Shown one piece after another: positions 21,101 to 44,502 of a stretch of DNA of 64,000 nt (its first letter is position 1; each line of letters begins with the position of its first letter). The translations under genes were made by a program, and so were the position numbers. The notes under the pieces were generated by a model. The model saw nothing but the letters and a program-made list of their open reading frames with translations, made no database searches and was not told the DNA's origin. Location of the stretch: assembly GCA_024449915.1 (NCBI GenBank), contig JAMZAV010001749.1, positions 62,001-126,000 on the forward strand, in the 5' to 3' direction. The stretch is from Sweltsa coloradensis (Eukaryota; Arthropoda; Insecta; Plecoptera; Chloroperlidae).

Positions 21101-23188
21101 TAGTCCGCGAATGTCTGTGAACGAAATGTCCTCTTTTTTGCTGAGACACTTATGTTAACCCTAACAGAGTGGCACCTGGAAATTGAGACTTGTCAATAGA
21201 AGATTAAATAGAAATAACATGACATACCTAGACCATTGATTACACAGGCACACTTAAATAAAGGGGAAAAAACACATTAAAACACCATGTCAAAACAAAA
21301 TGTTAAAATGGAAAAAGTGCTACACCACAGGTTATATATTATGATCACAGAAACAGTTCATCAGGAGAATAAAATGTGCTACACCACAGGTTAAATGAGA
21401 TCAAAGAAAAGTTCATCAGGAAAATAAAATTGCTTGATGATAAAATTTCTTCCAGGCTTCTTGTGAAGGTTTACTAAAAAGTTTGTTAAAAAGATTGAAC
21501 AGTCCATCAAGAGAATAAAATGAATTTAGTATTAAAAATTCTTCCAATCTTCTTTTGAATAAATTTCTGTTTGTAGGTACCTACTATTGATGATTTTTCT
21601 GGGCAGTAGGCCTATGTTAGTCACCTTAATCCCGAGGTGTAGCGGGCTGTGGTCAAAGCGGTGTAATCTGGCAATAATGTAATAGGCCCCGACGTAATTG
21701 ACGAGTGAGCGATAACCAACCAAAGATCGATATTTTTAATAGAAAATATAGCAATCAATGGCATGGATAGTGCGAACACACGCGGATCAACGCCACAATC
21801 AACAAGGCCGATTCAGAACCACTTTGAATTTAGCCTATTATGTGCTTCGTTGCTAGGACGGCTCCAAAGTCACCGTTTACAAACTCCTAAGACAAGAACT
21901 AAGTAAGTAAGTAATTGATTTATTTAGCAATACAACTGCTATTACATACAATGTACATTGTTATGATACAAGATAAAATATACAACCAGGCAGGTATAAC
22001 AACATGATAAAAGTGAACAATACAGGCAAGGATAATCTACCAAATCTCTTTAAGTACATATTCCCTACATTGGGTTTTAAACTTATGCACACACACCTCA
22101 TCCTTGAGACTTTTACTAAGCCCATTGTAGACCCTAACTCCACTATAGAAAACACTGTTCTGTGTCCTACTTTTATTGCACCTCCTAACCTCTATATCAT
22201 TACAATTTCTCATATTATACTTAACTGAGTCTGACACATACTTAATATTCTTACTAAAATAACCAGGTAACATACCTTTGTTTAACTTGTGAACAAATAT
22301 TAATACATTAAAATGAATTAGTTGATTAACTGATAACATATCTAGTCTGGCCAACATGACTCTCACTGGAGTGTATTTGTCACATTTAAGTAATATTCGC
22401 ATCCCTTTATTTTGCATCTTTTGTAGCATAGCTAAATCTTGAAGAGGGATACCCCACAACAATGTATTACAATAGTTAAAATGTGGCATTACTATTGCAT
22501 TAAAAACTAGTTTTCTAGTACTCGCAGAAAGGTTATTACCAATTCTCCCTAGAAATCCAATTTCTTCCCCAATTTTTTCCCTAAATATTGAACATGCTTG
22601 TCTAGTTTTAAGTACTGATCAATAATTATACCCAAATATTTTATTTCACTAACAAAATGTATATTTTCACCATCAATACTAATCAAGTTTTCATTACAAC
22701 TCTCCATCACTTTGTCTCTGCTTTTCATTGATGAGGTTAACAACATACATTTAGTTTTACTTAGATTTAACTTCAATTTATTAAGCTTAAGCCATTCAGA
22801 TAATTTAACTAAAACTCTATTCATTGCATCACAAATCTCTTGAACACTAAGCCCTGAACATGATAACAGCGAGTCGTCTGCAAACAAGTTTATAAAAATG
22901 TTTTTATCATCATTAAAACTTAAATAAATAAATCATAAGAACTGATGGACTTGAGTCCAAATCAGAAGTTAAAAAACTTCTTTGAGGGGAATCGAACCCT
23001 GGACCTTCTGCATTGGAAGCAGATACGCTAACCACAAGACCAACGAGCCGCATCTTTGGTTTATACTTACTTGATGCTTTGGCATCTTTAAGAGGAGATA
23101 CTTCATATAGGTATATTTCTGTCCCCCAGGAAATAAATTTGTCTGGATGAACCGGCGACCACTGAACTTCATGACGCACTCCACTCAT
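9141..23188 (-). CDS. MIOS: MIOS (missing oocyte homolog), GATOR2 subunit, N-terminal part; gene continues past the left edge
   Basis: MIOS is a WD40/RING subunit of GATOR2, which opposes GATOR1 and so promotes amino-acid activation of mTORC1 at the lysosome. Six phase-consistent exons on the minus strand: 23071-23188, 18230-18427, 16509-16811, 11031-11223, 9965-10161 and 9141-9325, 398 codons in total (the family is about 870 residues). Recognisable WD40 signatures are [83 protein letters not shown] and VVFERMTLNWS. All introns have GT-AG borders, and all codons split by introns rejoin sensibly. I chose the start MSGV at 23188 because vertebrate MIOS starts MSG; an in-frame ATG lies three codons upstream. 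The C-terminal half, including the zinc domain, is not in the window. Confidence 0.93.
9280..9415 (-). repeat. Tandem duplication over the MIOS exon 6 acceptor
   Basis: The segment containing the exon 6 start (9280-9328) recurs at about 9338-9415 with small changes, including the acceptor-like CAG followed by ATTCAATACGGATTATG. The upstream copy has lost one base in AATAACGG, so it is out of frame. It is therefore a second, defective copy of the acceptor and first coding bases, placed upstream in the transcript. Confidence 0.8.
9563..9720 (+). mobile_element. Partial Helentron-like element (5' part)
   Basis: It begins GACGAGTGAGCGCAGCGAGG and shares the interior words AAACAGATT, AGACATCC and GAGAACTGCTAACAAAAT with the element at 12391. 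No matching 3' hairpin end was found nearby. Confidence 0.45.
10162..11030. other. MIOS intron 4
   Basis: Non-coding between MIOS exons 4 and 5 (minus strand). I see no bounded element or RNA gene. Confidence 0.6.
11224..12390. other. MIOS intron 3, distal part
   Basis: Non-coding. It contains no element whose ends I can define; the open frames are short and unconvincing. Confidence 0.55.
12391..13364 (+). mobile_element. Helentron-like element, second family
   Basis: The 5' end reads AACGAGTGAGCG at 12391. The 3' end has the inverted CACTCGTTTAA, then a hairpin (AACG...CGTT) and TTTCCCTAG at 13364, the same architecture as the first family. A second, inverted copy of the 3' end occurs inside, at 12994. 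A short GT microsatellite follows the 5' end. Within the insert, 12920-12990 read on the minus strand looks like a degraded tRNA-like region with a GGTTCAATCCC B-box. Confidence 0.5.
12994..13364. repeat. 371-bp unit with long terminal inverted repeats
   Basis: A perfect 20-bp inverted repeat, CTAGGGAAACGCCAAAGTCG (12994-13013) against 13345-13364, bounds the unit. Similarity continues inward for about 60 bp per arm (GTGAGTACCCGG near 13055 mirrored near 13302). The end sequence is the Helentron-like 3' terminus, so this looks like two 3' ends facing each other. Confidence 0.8.
13365..14680. other. MIOS intron 3, proximal part: G-tracts and AT-rich DNA
   Basis: Non-coding. It contains G-runs near 13627-13640 and 13753-13769 and a tract of short TAA/TATA-rich repeats. 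No element ends could be set. Confidence 0.5.
14690..15060 (-). mobile_element. Probable tRNA-headed SINE of a second type
   Basis: Read on the minus strand, CTGGTTCGAATCCAGGGTGAG near 15000-15022 matches a tRNA B-box. Further along is GATGAGTCCCAGAAGGACGA, a phrase typical of SINE/LINE tails. The A-box and ends are not clear. Confidence 0.35.
15752..16164 (-). mobile_element. tRNA-derived SINE-A, nearly full length
   Basis: The minus strand begins with a tRNA-like head near 16164 and runs to a tail containing CCCACTGAAAACTAG. It aligns along its length with the plus-strand copy at 49045-49460. In the head, the B-box equivalent (GGTTTGATTTCC) is decayed. It lies in MIOS intron 3. Confidence 0.8.
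16180..16315 (-). mobile_element. 3'-end fragment of the RNase-H LINE family
   Basis: Starts with the same CTTCTTCT-type tail followed by CATATGCCCACA and CCATCATG as the 3' end of the LINE at 27308-31150. It is a strongly 5'-truncated copy. Confidence 0.7.
17290..17580 (+). mobile_element. RTE-like LINE 3' fragment
   Basis: Encodes [20 protein letters not shown] and similar phrases found at the C-terminus of RTE-type LINE proteins, then a TGATGGATAATGATGA tail. Related fragments are at 33755-33985 and 58304-58815. Confidence 0.7.
17693..18068 (-). mobile_element. tRNA-derived SINE-A copy
   Basis: Minus-strand copy with a readable tRNA-like head: CTAGCGTCTAGC, then a CCAATG anticodon region, and GGGTTCGATTCCCGC as B-box. 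The tail carries TCCACTGAAAATCAG. It lies in MIOS intron 2. Confidence 0.8.
19218..19809 (+). mobile_element. Degraded Helentron-like element, copy 3
   Basis: Starts AGGATGAGCAAAGCAAAG and shares its interior with copy 2 (GGGCCGATTCTGACCAAGCGG and the following words). AGCTCATCCATCAA near 19760 is the inner 3' repeat, but the terminal hairpin is eroded. Copy 4 follows within a few bases, giving a head-to-tail pair. Confidence 0.5.
19816..20423 (+). mobile_element. Helentron-like element, copy 4
   Basis: Starts TTGGATGAGCGTA; the inverted copy is at 20381-20393, then the hairpin AACGC/GCGTT and CTAG at 20420-20423. Close in sequence to copy 1 (519-1087) throughout. It lies in MIOS intron 1. 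Confidence 0.6.
20435..20513 (-). mobile_element. SINE-A tail fragment
   Basis: Contains only the 3' tail of SINE-A (CCCCCACTGAAAATCAGTTA on the minus strand). The head is absent, consistent with 5' truncation at insertion. Confidence 0.7.
20572..21163. mobile_element. Non-autonomous hAT element
   Basis: Flanked by a perfect 8-bp target duplication, ACAGAGTG (20564-20571 and 21164-21171). The ends are short inverted repeats TAGGGTTA / TAACCCTA. An 8-bp duplication is diagnostic of hAT transposons. The 592-bp interior has no transposase. It includes the words GTCCGGTTAAAGCCGGACATG and ATGTCCTCTTTTTT, the latter occurring near both ends. Confidence 0.8.
21316..21432. repeat. Two-copy tandem repeat of about 62 bp
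   Basis: GTGCTACACCACAGGTTA, then a stretch ending GTTCATCAGGA(G/A)AATAAAAT, occurs twice in a row with a few differences. No gene overlaps it. Confidence 0.65.
21640..23060 (-). mobile_element. SINE-A copy split by a LINE
   Basis: The tail-side part lies at about 21640-21900 and the tRNA head at 22937-23060. The break falls inside CCTAAGACAAGAACTGATGG, which is continuous in the intact copy at 15752-16164. The insertion is the LINE described next. The head carries the readable B-box GGTTCGATTCCCC. Confidence 0.85.
21901..22936 (-). mobile_element. 5'-truncated CR1-like LINE nested in a SINE
   Basis: Flanked by the 7-bp target duplication AAGAACT (21894-21900 and 22937-22943). It encodes the C-terminal reverse-transcriptase half in two frames (22549-22887, with MFADDSLLS, and 22037-22489, with MPHFNYCNTLLWG), separated by a frameshift. 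The 3' end carries an (ACTT)n tail. It is inserted in the SINE described above, inside MIOS intron 1. Confidence 0.85.
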
Positions 23189-23212
23189 ATTTTTCATTAG
23201 GAATGGTGATGG

Positions 23213-23340
23213 ACTGAAAATTGTGAAACCAATTATCTCCCTTGAATTAAATAAAGTGTTACTCATACACAAGTAATAATTTGTTGTTAAAGTAAGTAAT
23301 ATTGTCTAGGCCTATTATAAATAAATACAAAAAAACTTAC
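23213..23340 (-). other. MIOS 5' UTR intron
   Basis: On the minus strand a strong donor GTAAGT lies at 23340 and an acceptor TTTTCAG ends at 23214, 25 bases before the MIOS start codon. This predicts a non-coding first exon above 23341. It is inferred from splice signals only. Confidence 0.55.
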
Positions 23341-23630
23341 CTCATTAGATTACCTAACCTCAAACACGCTGTGATCGCAGCTGTTTACATGACATTTCCG
23401 GTTTGTTTGATTACATACACAGCCTTCTTTATGCTGTTTGCCCATTTAAATCCCGAAGCAGGCTGTGGTTTTGTTAAATTTTGTTATTAGTTATTACTAA
23501 GTTGGTACTTCGCAAAGGTCGGCCATTTTTGATAACAATCGCTCACCTATCGGTGTTTTGTGTAAGTTATGAGAAAAACATTCGACGATTAGTGTACTTG
23601 TTTTACAATTTTCGTATTGACGTTTTAAGG
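23341..23630. promoter_or_regulatory. Predicted bidirectional promoter of MIOS and Ral
   Basis: This lies between the predicted first donor of MIOS (minus, 23340) and the predicted first donor of Ral (plus, AAGG followed by GTAAGC at 23631). It must hold both non-coding first exons and both start sites. There is no evident TATA box in a suitable position. It contains CGGCCATTTTTGAT near 23519, which resembles a YY1-type GCCAT core. All of this is inference from the exon layout. Confidence 0.5.
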
Positions 23631-24323
23631 GTAAGCTGTTAAATATTATTTTCTTTTAAGTTATTTTTTAATGAACATAACATTTCGCTTCACATTTCAA
23701 TCGGTTCTTTACCATCAGTACTTGAATAAGAAACACGAAAACAGTTACAAAAAAAGGTCAACGACTTTGCAGCATTCACCCTTTTCTCTTGAACAGACAA
23801 CGCCTCTTTACTTTCAGTAAGTGTCAAAGTAACGAAAGAAGCTACATAGGCCTAGGCCTATCTCTTGCGACATACGAAGTAACTAGAATTTTCTTATCAG
23901 TTGTTCTGGGAAGTTTATGACTCATATTTAACGGATGTAGGCTAGGCCTATAATTACTAATGCATGAATCCACAATGCTGCCTAGCCTATGGATTTAGGC
24001 CTCGTTGTTTTCAACTGCTTTCTGGATCAGTGCACATTTTCACACCGGAGTAACGGCTTGTATTGTACGACCTACTCTCCTCCTTATTAGATTTACGTTG
24101 TTTATGAGCATCATATACAGGTACCTCTGTGGCGAACTGAACACTAATTTATTCATGCTTTCTCCAACAGTAGTGCCTAGCCTGGGCTATGCTAGCGTAG
24201 CCTAGCCTATTTAATTACCAGCTGTCATCAGCCTGTCAGGCCTTCCTTGTATTAGCCTCCTATAGGCCTAGGGCCTAGGCTTAATTTAATTGTTCTGTTG
24301 TAACTGTTCCGTAGGCTTACTAG

Positions 24324-37217
<12,894 letters not shown>

Positions 37218-37902
37218 GGTGGCCCGGGATCTGTCTGTCTGTATGTTCACTGTTGTACCGTGCATGTTATTTCCTACCGTTGCACCCTTCTCATTGTGTA
37301 CTGTAGGGATGTGCAAACTCACTTTTTTTACTTTCAAACTTACTCAAACTTTCCCAGTTAAAAAACCCAAACTTCAAACTTTACAAAAAAATTTAACTGT
37401 ATCGAACTCGAACTAGAACACAACTTAAAGGTATCAAATTGTCATAATAGGTAAAATTTAAAAATAGTGATGTTGATGTCTGGACCGGCACCTCCACAAA
37501 GAAACTATGAAACTTCTAGACCGGCACCTCCACCATCCATTTTTTTGTTTTTAAATTGGTACCTGTAAACTGAGAACCATTTTTTGACTTGTCAAATTAT
37601 ATGTGACCGCAAACCACTACAAATAAGTAAATTCGAACTTCGAAAAAAAAATTCGAACTCGAACCGAACTCGAACTTCAAAAAAAGTTTGAGTTCGAATT
37701 TTGAACGTTTGCACATCCCTAGTGTACTGTACTTTTTTCTATGTAGTGGCAGTGAGTGTATTTTATTTTCTAGTGACGACTTACCACCAACAGCATGAGT
37801 TGAATGTTTCCTCCCCGCCTGTGCTTGCTAGATGTAGTCGAGAGCTGCCTCCTAGTTTATCAAGTAGAAACTAGGGTCAGACAAATGCCTGTTGTTTACT
37901 AA

Positions 37903-38547
37903 CCCCCTCATGCACAAAGATTTACCGGCGCAAAGTTGCGTCTCGTTAAAAATGGCGGACTTAACGCAAATCTATATGTTAAATCATAGGGCTATAAAAA
38001 CCGTATGCACAAAGATAGTTGCGTTAGCAAACTTGCGTCCGCAAGTCGCTAGATATTTCGGTAAAGTTGCGGCTACTCTGGATGTGACGCAAATGTCGAC
38101 CCTCACCTTTTTTTTTTGTATCAGAAATGAATATTTCAACTAAAATTTTTGTACCAACAAACAGTAAAGCAGGCAAGAAATGTGAATACATAGTAAAAGG
38201 TTGCTAAAAAGTTCATAAAAATTGAGTGAAATTTGAACCCGCGACCCTCAGCATAGGAATGCCTCTCGTTACCGCTACTCCAAAGTGGACGGTAAATTTT
38301 ACGACTTTTGTCCTCTATATACATACGTTGCAGGTTGCCCAAAAAACAAAATTTTATAAATTATTGCTGTTCGACATCTAGAAATGTTCTTTTAGTGCTA
38401 GAATAACTTATTCGAGTCATTTGGAACTGGATTTTGCTTGCATTTTGTTTCCGTTGATCTCCAAACATATTGCCGGAGTCATTTCCGCCATCTTTGCCAA
38501 TATTTGTATGTGCAACTTTACCAACGCTGTCTTTGTGCATGAGGGGG
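37903..38547. mobile_element. Inverted-repeat element after Ral exon 5a
   Basis: Ends CCCCCTCATGCACAAAG and its exact inverse (38531-38547), with further similarity in the flanks (GTTTAC / GTAAAC). It contains, on the minus strand near 38226-38295, a tRNA-like segment with GCGGGTTCAAATTTC as B-box. I see no coding. It may be a MITE carrying a SINE remnant. Confidence 0.6.
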
Positions 38548-39920
38548 TAAACAAACAAACTCTTAGGCTAAGAAATTGAAAGTTACGTTAATAAAAATGA
38601 ACCGCCTGTTTGTAATTATTTTAGCTAGTACCCTACCCTATTGACTTTTTGCCTACCTGTATGACGGAATCTACCTTACCAACATGAACCCTTGATGGCT
38701 AGTAGTGTAACTAAAATGTGAATGGGGCTGTGCCCTTTTCTAGTAACGTATACAATACCTAAGCTAAGTAAAATGCATTCATGTGGTAAACAATAAAATA
38801 AATAATCCTTGTATGCTTAATTGCTTGCTTGTATGCGTATGTAAAATGTGACTACCTCCTTGCTTAGTATGATGTACTACTTTCTGCTTCTAATTTATTT
38901 ATGTCTGAATCAGGAAACACTTCCAAAATTAAACGTTTAAGTTCACTCGTTTAAACAAAGCACTTTGAAAAGTTTACAAAAATATAATGTGTTCTGACAA
39001 ATGCACCCTCTTTTAATTTCTTTCCACAACACAGATGTCCTTGTTCGCACCCGATGTAATATGAAAGATGCTTTTCTGTTCTGTGTAAACGTTGTATTTA
39101 AGCTTGTTAAGAGAGGAGCCCACTAGCCACTCGGCTTAGGCCCACACAATGTCACCATGGAAACTGTTTAGTGTTGTCACGATTTCAATGGCCTCGAGAC
39201 GATTCTGGGTACCTAGTGAGGGGAATTTCCCTTCCACTTCTTCCTCTGACCCCCCCCCCCCCTTCAGAATGTTAAACATCTAGTTTGCCATAAATCACCA
39301 CGGCTACAACTGAAAAAACTTGTAGGGTATGACGACTTGACTAATTGTTTTTAAAATCTTAGCTAATTTTGTACTATCCCCCCTTATTTGAAAAAGAGTC
39401 CCTATGCACCTGCTACTGCTAGTGAGTTGGGTTCTTTGCATGTTATTTTGACCTCATAAGAAATAATGTAATGCATTTGTATTATTAACATAATCACAAG
39501 CATGCTTGGCTGCCACCTCCTATTCTCCGCTAGCTTGCTTGATGTCTTGTACTGCAGGCTGGACATTATTAATACGCAGACCATTTAATGTTGTTTATAT
39601 AACATTAATAATAAACACAAGACATTATATTATATTATGCTTTATAATATGTTTATTATGTGACTGGCTAATACATTTAGGTATTATATACTAGAGGCTA
39701 TATACTATTTTGTAAAATATATTACAGTATGTTAAAATAAATACTTACATAAGTAAGAACTAGTGTGTAAACCGAAAAAGGAATACACGGTAAAAACTGT
39801 TAAATTGTAACTATATATTGTTATTTGTTGTCCTCGATAAAAAAAAGACTGTTGTCTGAGCTCGAGAAAACCTGGTTCTTACGCAGAACGCACAGGTTTA
39901 GTCTGGATCACTTGGAAGCT
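38548..39920. other. Non-coding DNA between Ral terminal exons
   Basis: This lies between exons 5a and 5b. It contains the AATAAA at 38792 and a C-tract near 39251. No exon-like block recognised. Confidence 0.5.
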
Positions 39921-39924
39921 CTGT

Positions 39925-40372
39925 CGTTTATCCCAATGATATTTAACATCAGGCTAGATCCCCAGTCATTGGTCCACTTCAGTGACAATTTGAAGCCATC
40001 TTGAATAGGGCAGTTTGCAAGTAGATGGGAGCAATATGTAGCTCAAATATTTTTCAAGATGGCTGTCAGGTTGACAGGTGAGCATATTAGCCATTAACAC
40101 CAAACGATAACTAAATTCCCTTATGCAAATATCTTCTTATTGTTTATGTTTGTGCACTCCCATACTGCACAAGGTAAAACCATATCAAAACAATCCAGAA
40201 AAATACTTAATTGCATCTAAAACATAATGTTAAGCATAAATTGAAACGCCAAATTGTCATCTTGAAAAGGTCAGATTGATGCTTATATTTGGTACGCTAG
40301 CGCTTGTACGGACGTATTGAAGACTGGGGAATTAGCCTACTAGCCTATAGATGTTAAATATCATTAGTTTGT
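39925..40372. mobile_element. MITE family M1, copy 1
   Basis: Ends contain inverted TTTAACATC...GGCTAGATCCCC words. The interior words (TTTTCAAGATGGC, ACTAAATTCCC, AAACCATATCAAA, AATTTGGTACGC-like) recur in copies at 45145-45412 (inverted) and 51345-51755. There is no coding capacity. Confidence 0.6.
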
Positions 40373-40885
40373 CCAGGTTGTGGTTTGCTCGAAAATGCAG
40401 TACGTATCAAAGCACATTTTCCCAAAATTTCTCACTTTTGTTATTAACTGACTGTGAATATGCAACCAAACAGTTAATTGGTAGTAATTTGCCACGCTCA
40501 TGTAGGAGACAATAATTATTGTTTGAAATGTTAAAATAAGCTCTGATAGCAACATGCGCTCATCTCTTCTTAACAACCTCCAACAACTTGGTGAAAATTA
40601 GAGGTTGAAAAGTGATACAGAATGTTTGTGAAATTAGCTGGATTTGCCAATCAAGTGAATTTTTAAATGGACCTTTTATTTTTTTACAAAAAGTTGGCCC
40701 GGACTCAAACAACCGTCTTAATTAACCCACATTTGCAGGGGATTTGTAATAAAATATAATTGATTCAAATTACGTAGTTGCTTCATTATTAATATAGTTA
40801 ATAGTAAATACATATTTCCTTAACTTAGATTTGAAATGTAGGCCTATGAACGTGAGTTATGATTAACACTTGCCTCTGTTTCCAG

Positions 40886-40999
40886 GTGTTCTATGATTTG
40901 TTGAGGGACATTATTTCACGAAAGGCAGCTGAAAATTGCGAGGAAAACTGCGAAGCGAAAACGAATAATAAGGTTTGCAAATGTTGTGTCGTTCAGTGA
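40886..40999 (+). CDS. RALA: Ral alternative terminal exon 5b (CaaX CVVQ)
   Basis: Preceded by a strong acceptor, CTCTGTTTCCAG, also phase 0, with 37 codons and a TGA stop. It starts VFYDLLRDIISRKAAEN, clearly homologous to exon 5a, and ends CKCCVVQ. The tail between is acidic and cysteine-containing rather than polybasic. A CaaX ending in Q favours farnesyltransferase, and the extra cysteines could be palmitoylated (family knowledge of Ras-type tails, applied by inference). Spliced to exon 4, it would give a 200-residue isoform. No frameshift or stop interrupts it. It could be a decayed exon copy, but the intact frame, acceptor and CaaX argue for use. Confidence 0.8.
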   Translation: MFYDLLRDIISRKAAENCEENCEAKTNNKVCKCCVVQ

Positions 41000-43080
41000 A
41001 TATTAAGAAGACGCCTGGGCGAAGAGCGCCCGACAAAAAACTGCATATTATATATATAATATTAATATACCTCCAATCATTATCTTACCACTTAGTTCTA
41101 TCTTACTCCTCGACGCTTCACATACGAGGGACGTGCTACGGTGTGACTTGAAGCAGGGATAACGCAAGCCGCGTCAAGAGAAAGACAACTTTACCAAGTG
41201 CCCGCAAAAACAATTTACGTTTTAAAACAAATAACCTTGTGGCTTTTGTAAACTGTTGAAATATCTGTAATAACAGATATTGGTGATCAAGGCAAAGTCT
41301 ACGGCATTCTCCATTATACGGTTTTAAAACAAATATTTGTGTGTGTGTGCGTATGAACATTTCATGTCATTGCTTAAGTCGCTGTTGCACGGGGATTCCT
41401 GCCTCAGTTGTCGACAGTTTAAACCACAATCAGAAGGAATGTGCAAATGCTCAGTACCATAACAATCCAACCAGATGTTGCAGTCAGTCGCTTGGAACAA
41501 TTATTAACCAGGCAACTGTTTCAAACAGCGACTGACTTGGCCCCTGTGCAATACCCCCTTTAGTACTAAGACTTGGAGCGGAGTGGGTTGACCACGTGCT
41601 TTGCAATTCTCCAATGTTTGCCGTTGAAAAACATAAATTTGTTTTAATTTATATTATGTTCTTGACCAGAAAATCTCCATGTATGACCAATCACTCCATG
41701 TCAAAGTGATATAAATTGATTACGTACTGTACTTACTATATTCTATATTCGATTTCATGTGTTTAGTTGTGGTGAATGATGTGGAAGTGGGCATTAATAA
41801 CTCGATTATTTTGTAGGCTATGGATATGGTATTATTTGTCATCTCCTGTTTCTTGAAATAGTGGCCGTGTCTTGAGCCTCTTTATTTCTGTTCTATGTGA
41901 AAGTCAATATGTTGGGAGTGCTGATTGGTTTCATTCTCTTTGCCGGAAACTTTTCGGTTGAACACGTTTACGAAAGGTTTTTTTGTACTTAGCATCTTTT
42001 ATTTTCAGCAAGCCAAGTTGGCCGTCTGAGAACGAAAGCGGAACGGCCAAGCTGCAGGTTAATAATGCTTTACAGAAAGTTGTATACGTGTTCTATGCAC
42101 AGACTATGCAGGAAACAAATTCAGGATTCAATGCAAGGGATCGAGTTAAAATCTAAGGAGAGTTGATACGCTAATACATAATAATTATTAATTAATAATC
42201 AATGCCTAAAAATAAATATCCTGTTGGCAAGATTTTATTCATGTCTATTGTCTACACTATTCAGAAGGAATAGTTATGCTAGGCAGATACATTTTATAGA
42301 CTAGGTTGATATTTTGGCACCTTGTCCGGGTCCAAACAATTTGACTGCATATTTTTGTGGTATATTGTCGGTTTCTACGGTGTTTTGGTCGTATACAACT
42401 TGTCAACGTCTCGTTCCCGACATTCCTAGCTTCACCTCTTTCAAAATCATTCCAATGTTTGCAGTCCAAGCTAGCCTTGGCTTTCTACCTCTTCTTGCGA
42501 GCCAGTTACTCGGACCAGGATTGCACAACAGAACCACCATATCGAAACAGTGATGGCCGTGTGTCTTTCAACCGTGTTGTTTTGCCTCTCGTGTCAGTTT
42601 GTGTTGACGACTTTCTGACCCCGGCCAGAACGCGTTGTTCAAATGTACGATGCTAGCTGTAGTCTCCATTTCAACTCCAGTTGGTACCAAAGCCGCAAGT
42701 GTTTTTCTCGTAAGTTACATAAGAGCAGGTGTAGGGACGATTGAATGTACTTGTTCTACAACATTGTTTATGTATATATACGTAATGACAATAGGTATTG
42801 CATCAATTCGAAAGCTTTATTAAAATGTTGGGAGGGATAGGTCTCACACCTACATCACTCTAACATGCGTAAGCTAGTTTGCAGGGGGAAACTACCTAAT
42901 ACCGCGCAGTTGATTGATGTGTGACTTACTAGGGATTCTGTGCGTGTTACTTTTAAGAACAACTAACAGATAGGTACTCATCTCATTCATATCATATCAC
43001 AGACGAGAACATTCTGATGTCAAGAAGAGTTTTCACATTCATACAAACTTTTCCATTTTTCATTCGATATGAGCCTTTAT
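41000..43080. other. Non-coding DNA downstream of Ral exon 5b
   Basis: Would hold the 3' UTR of the 5b isoform; AATAAA at 42211 is a candidate signal. The open frames near 42314-42656 do not resemble known proteins. Confidence 0.45.
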
Positions 43081-43084
43081 GAAG

Positions 43085-43235
43085 GAGCGTGGCTTTAATA
43101 AATAAATATATTTGTATTAAGAGTCTACCCACTCTGTCACATAACTGATTTTCAGTGGGGACATTAAATTTAAAGCCGACCAAGCCAACCATGTAGGCGC
43201 CGACACCATCAATGAGCGAACAATGACCAACTAAT
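43085..43235 (-). mobile_element. SINE-A tail fragment
   Basis: Carries the SINE-A 3' region (CCCACTGAAAATCAGTTATG on the minus strand, and the AATAAATA tail). The head is missing. Confidence 0.7.
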
Positions 43236-44502
43236 GAACACTAAATTTATTTTTGAAATAGTTAATTAATTCATGGTGTACGTTTTGAAAATCGAGGGGA
43301 AGTCGCGTTGTGTGGTTGTGGCATCCGCATAGTCCTAGCCCCTAGGGACCTTCTCTAACACGTACTTGTGGCGAATCTGCATTGTGGTTTAATGCTTTAT
43401 TGCAATTACATTCACAAATAGGTTGTTCCTCTGGCTAACCTTAAATAATATATTGAATTTCCAGTAATGCTTATAATATTGATAGGTCTGATTTGAATTG
43501 GCCACAGTGCAGTAAAGGAAACTTGTTTGTCTAAGATTTTGTCATACTTTCAGAAACCAAAATGCGGAGGGTTACGAGGGGGTTACGTTATCACGAGGTA
43601 ATTTGAATTTTATGTACTACAATAATATGTAATGTTTCAACGTAGTCCGAGTGAAAACTATAGCAGTGGTCGCTGGGTGTATCCACACGGGTGCAATTTA
43701 TACAAGTACTACAACTTTACAAGAAGAACTGTCAAATTAATGTGTTCAATTTTATACTAGTACTAGATATTTATATTATTCTAATAACGAACAATTGGAG
43801 AGGTTTGAGGTTTGTCTTTGAGTCTTGTCTCATGCCCAGGTATCGTTGTGAAAGGTTGAACGTATCAAAACTGGATAGCAGCACTCATCTTCCCAAGTTT
43901 AGTGGCTACCTTAATGAGTGTGGTAAGCCAACCAACGTTTAGTAGTGAAACGTGTCGGATAATTGAAAATAAGTTATTGAGTTGTTTATTGATTCCATAC
44001 GAGTTTTGTTGGCCGTTCTCTGTCGCATGTTGTGTATTACCCCGCGCTTGTTTCTTAGTAAGATGTTGGAACTTATGACAAGACAAACGGCCCCGACGTT
44101 TGTTTCAAGGTTAACTCCATTTTTAAAATCAAATCCGTCATAGGAATGTATGTCGGTTGAATTTCAGGTAGGCCTAGCTTGATAATATCATTGTCAGACC
44201 TGACCATGTATTACCACTACATTTGATCAACTTACATACGTGACAAGGTTTAGCTAACAAATTGCACGCATTTACGTTCCTTGTTTACACAGCATTTATT
44301 ATTATTATTAAAATCAAAATTATTTGGTCAAGTCATTTCGCCACGTTGATAATCTAATAAATCATTGACGTGGCGAAATGACCCGAAATTAAAAAGACCC
44401 GGGCAAATAATTTTAATTTTATATTCTAGGATGCGAAAGCCTTCATTTTTAAATCATTATTATTTATTGTCCCACCAATAAGTAGGAATGTTGGCACACA
44501 TT
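43236..44502. other. Unassigned non-coding DNA with one small hairpin
   Basis: I see only a 44334-44384 inverted repeat (CATTTCGCCACGT / ACGTGGCGAAATG), related to words near 59780. No gene recognised. Confidence 0.45.

Noticed and set aside
42314..42656. Overlapping frames of 79 and 99 codons
   Set aside because: No recognisable motif, no splice context and different frames equally open.
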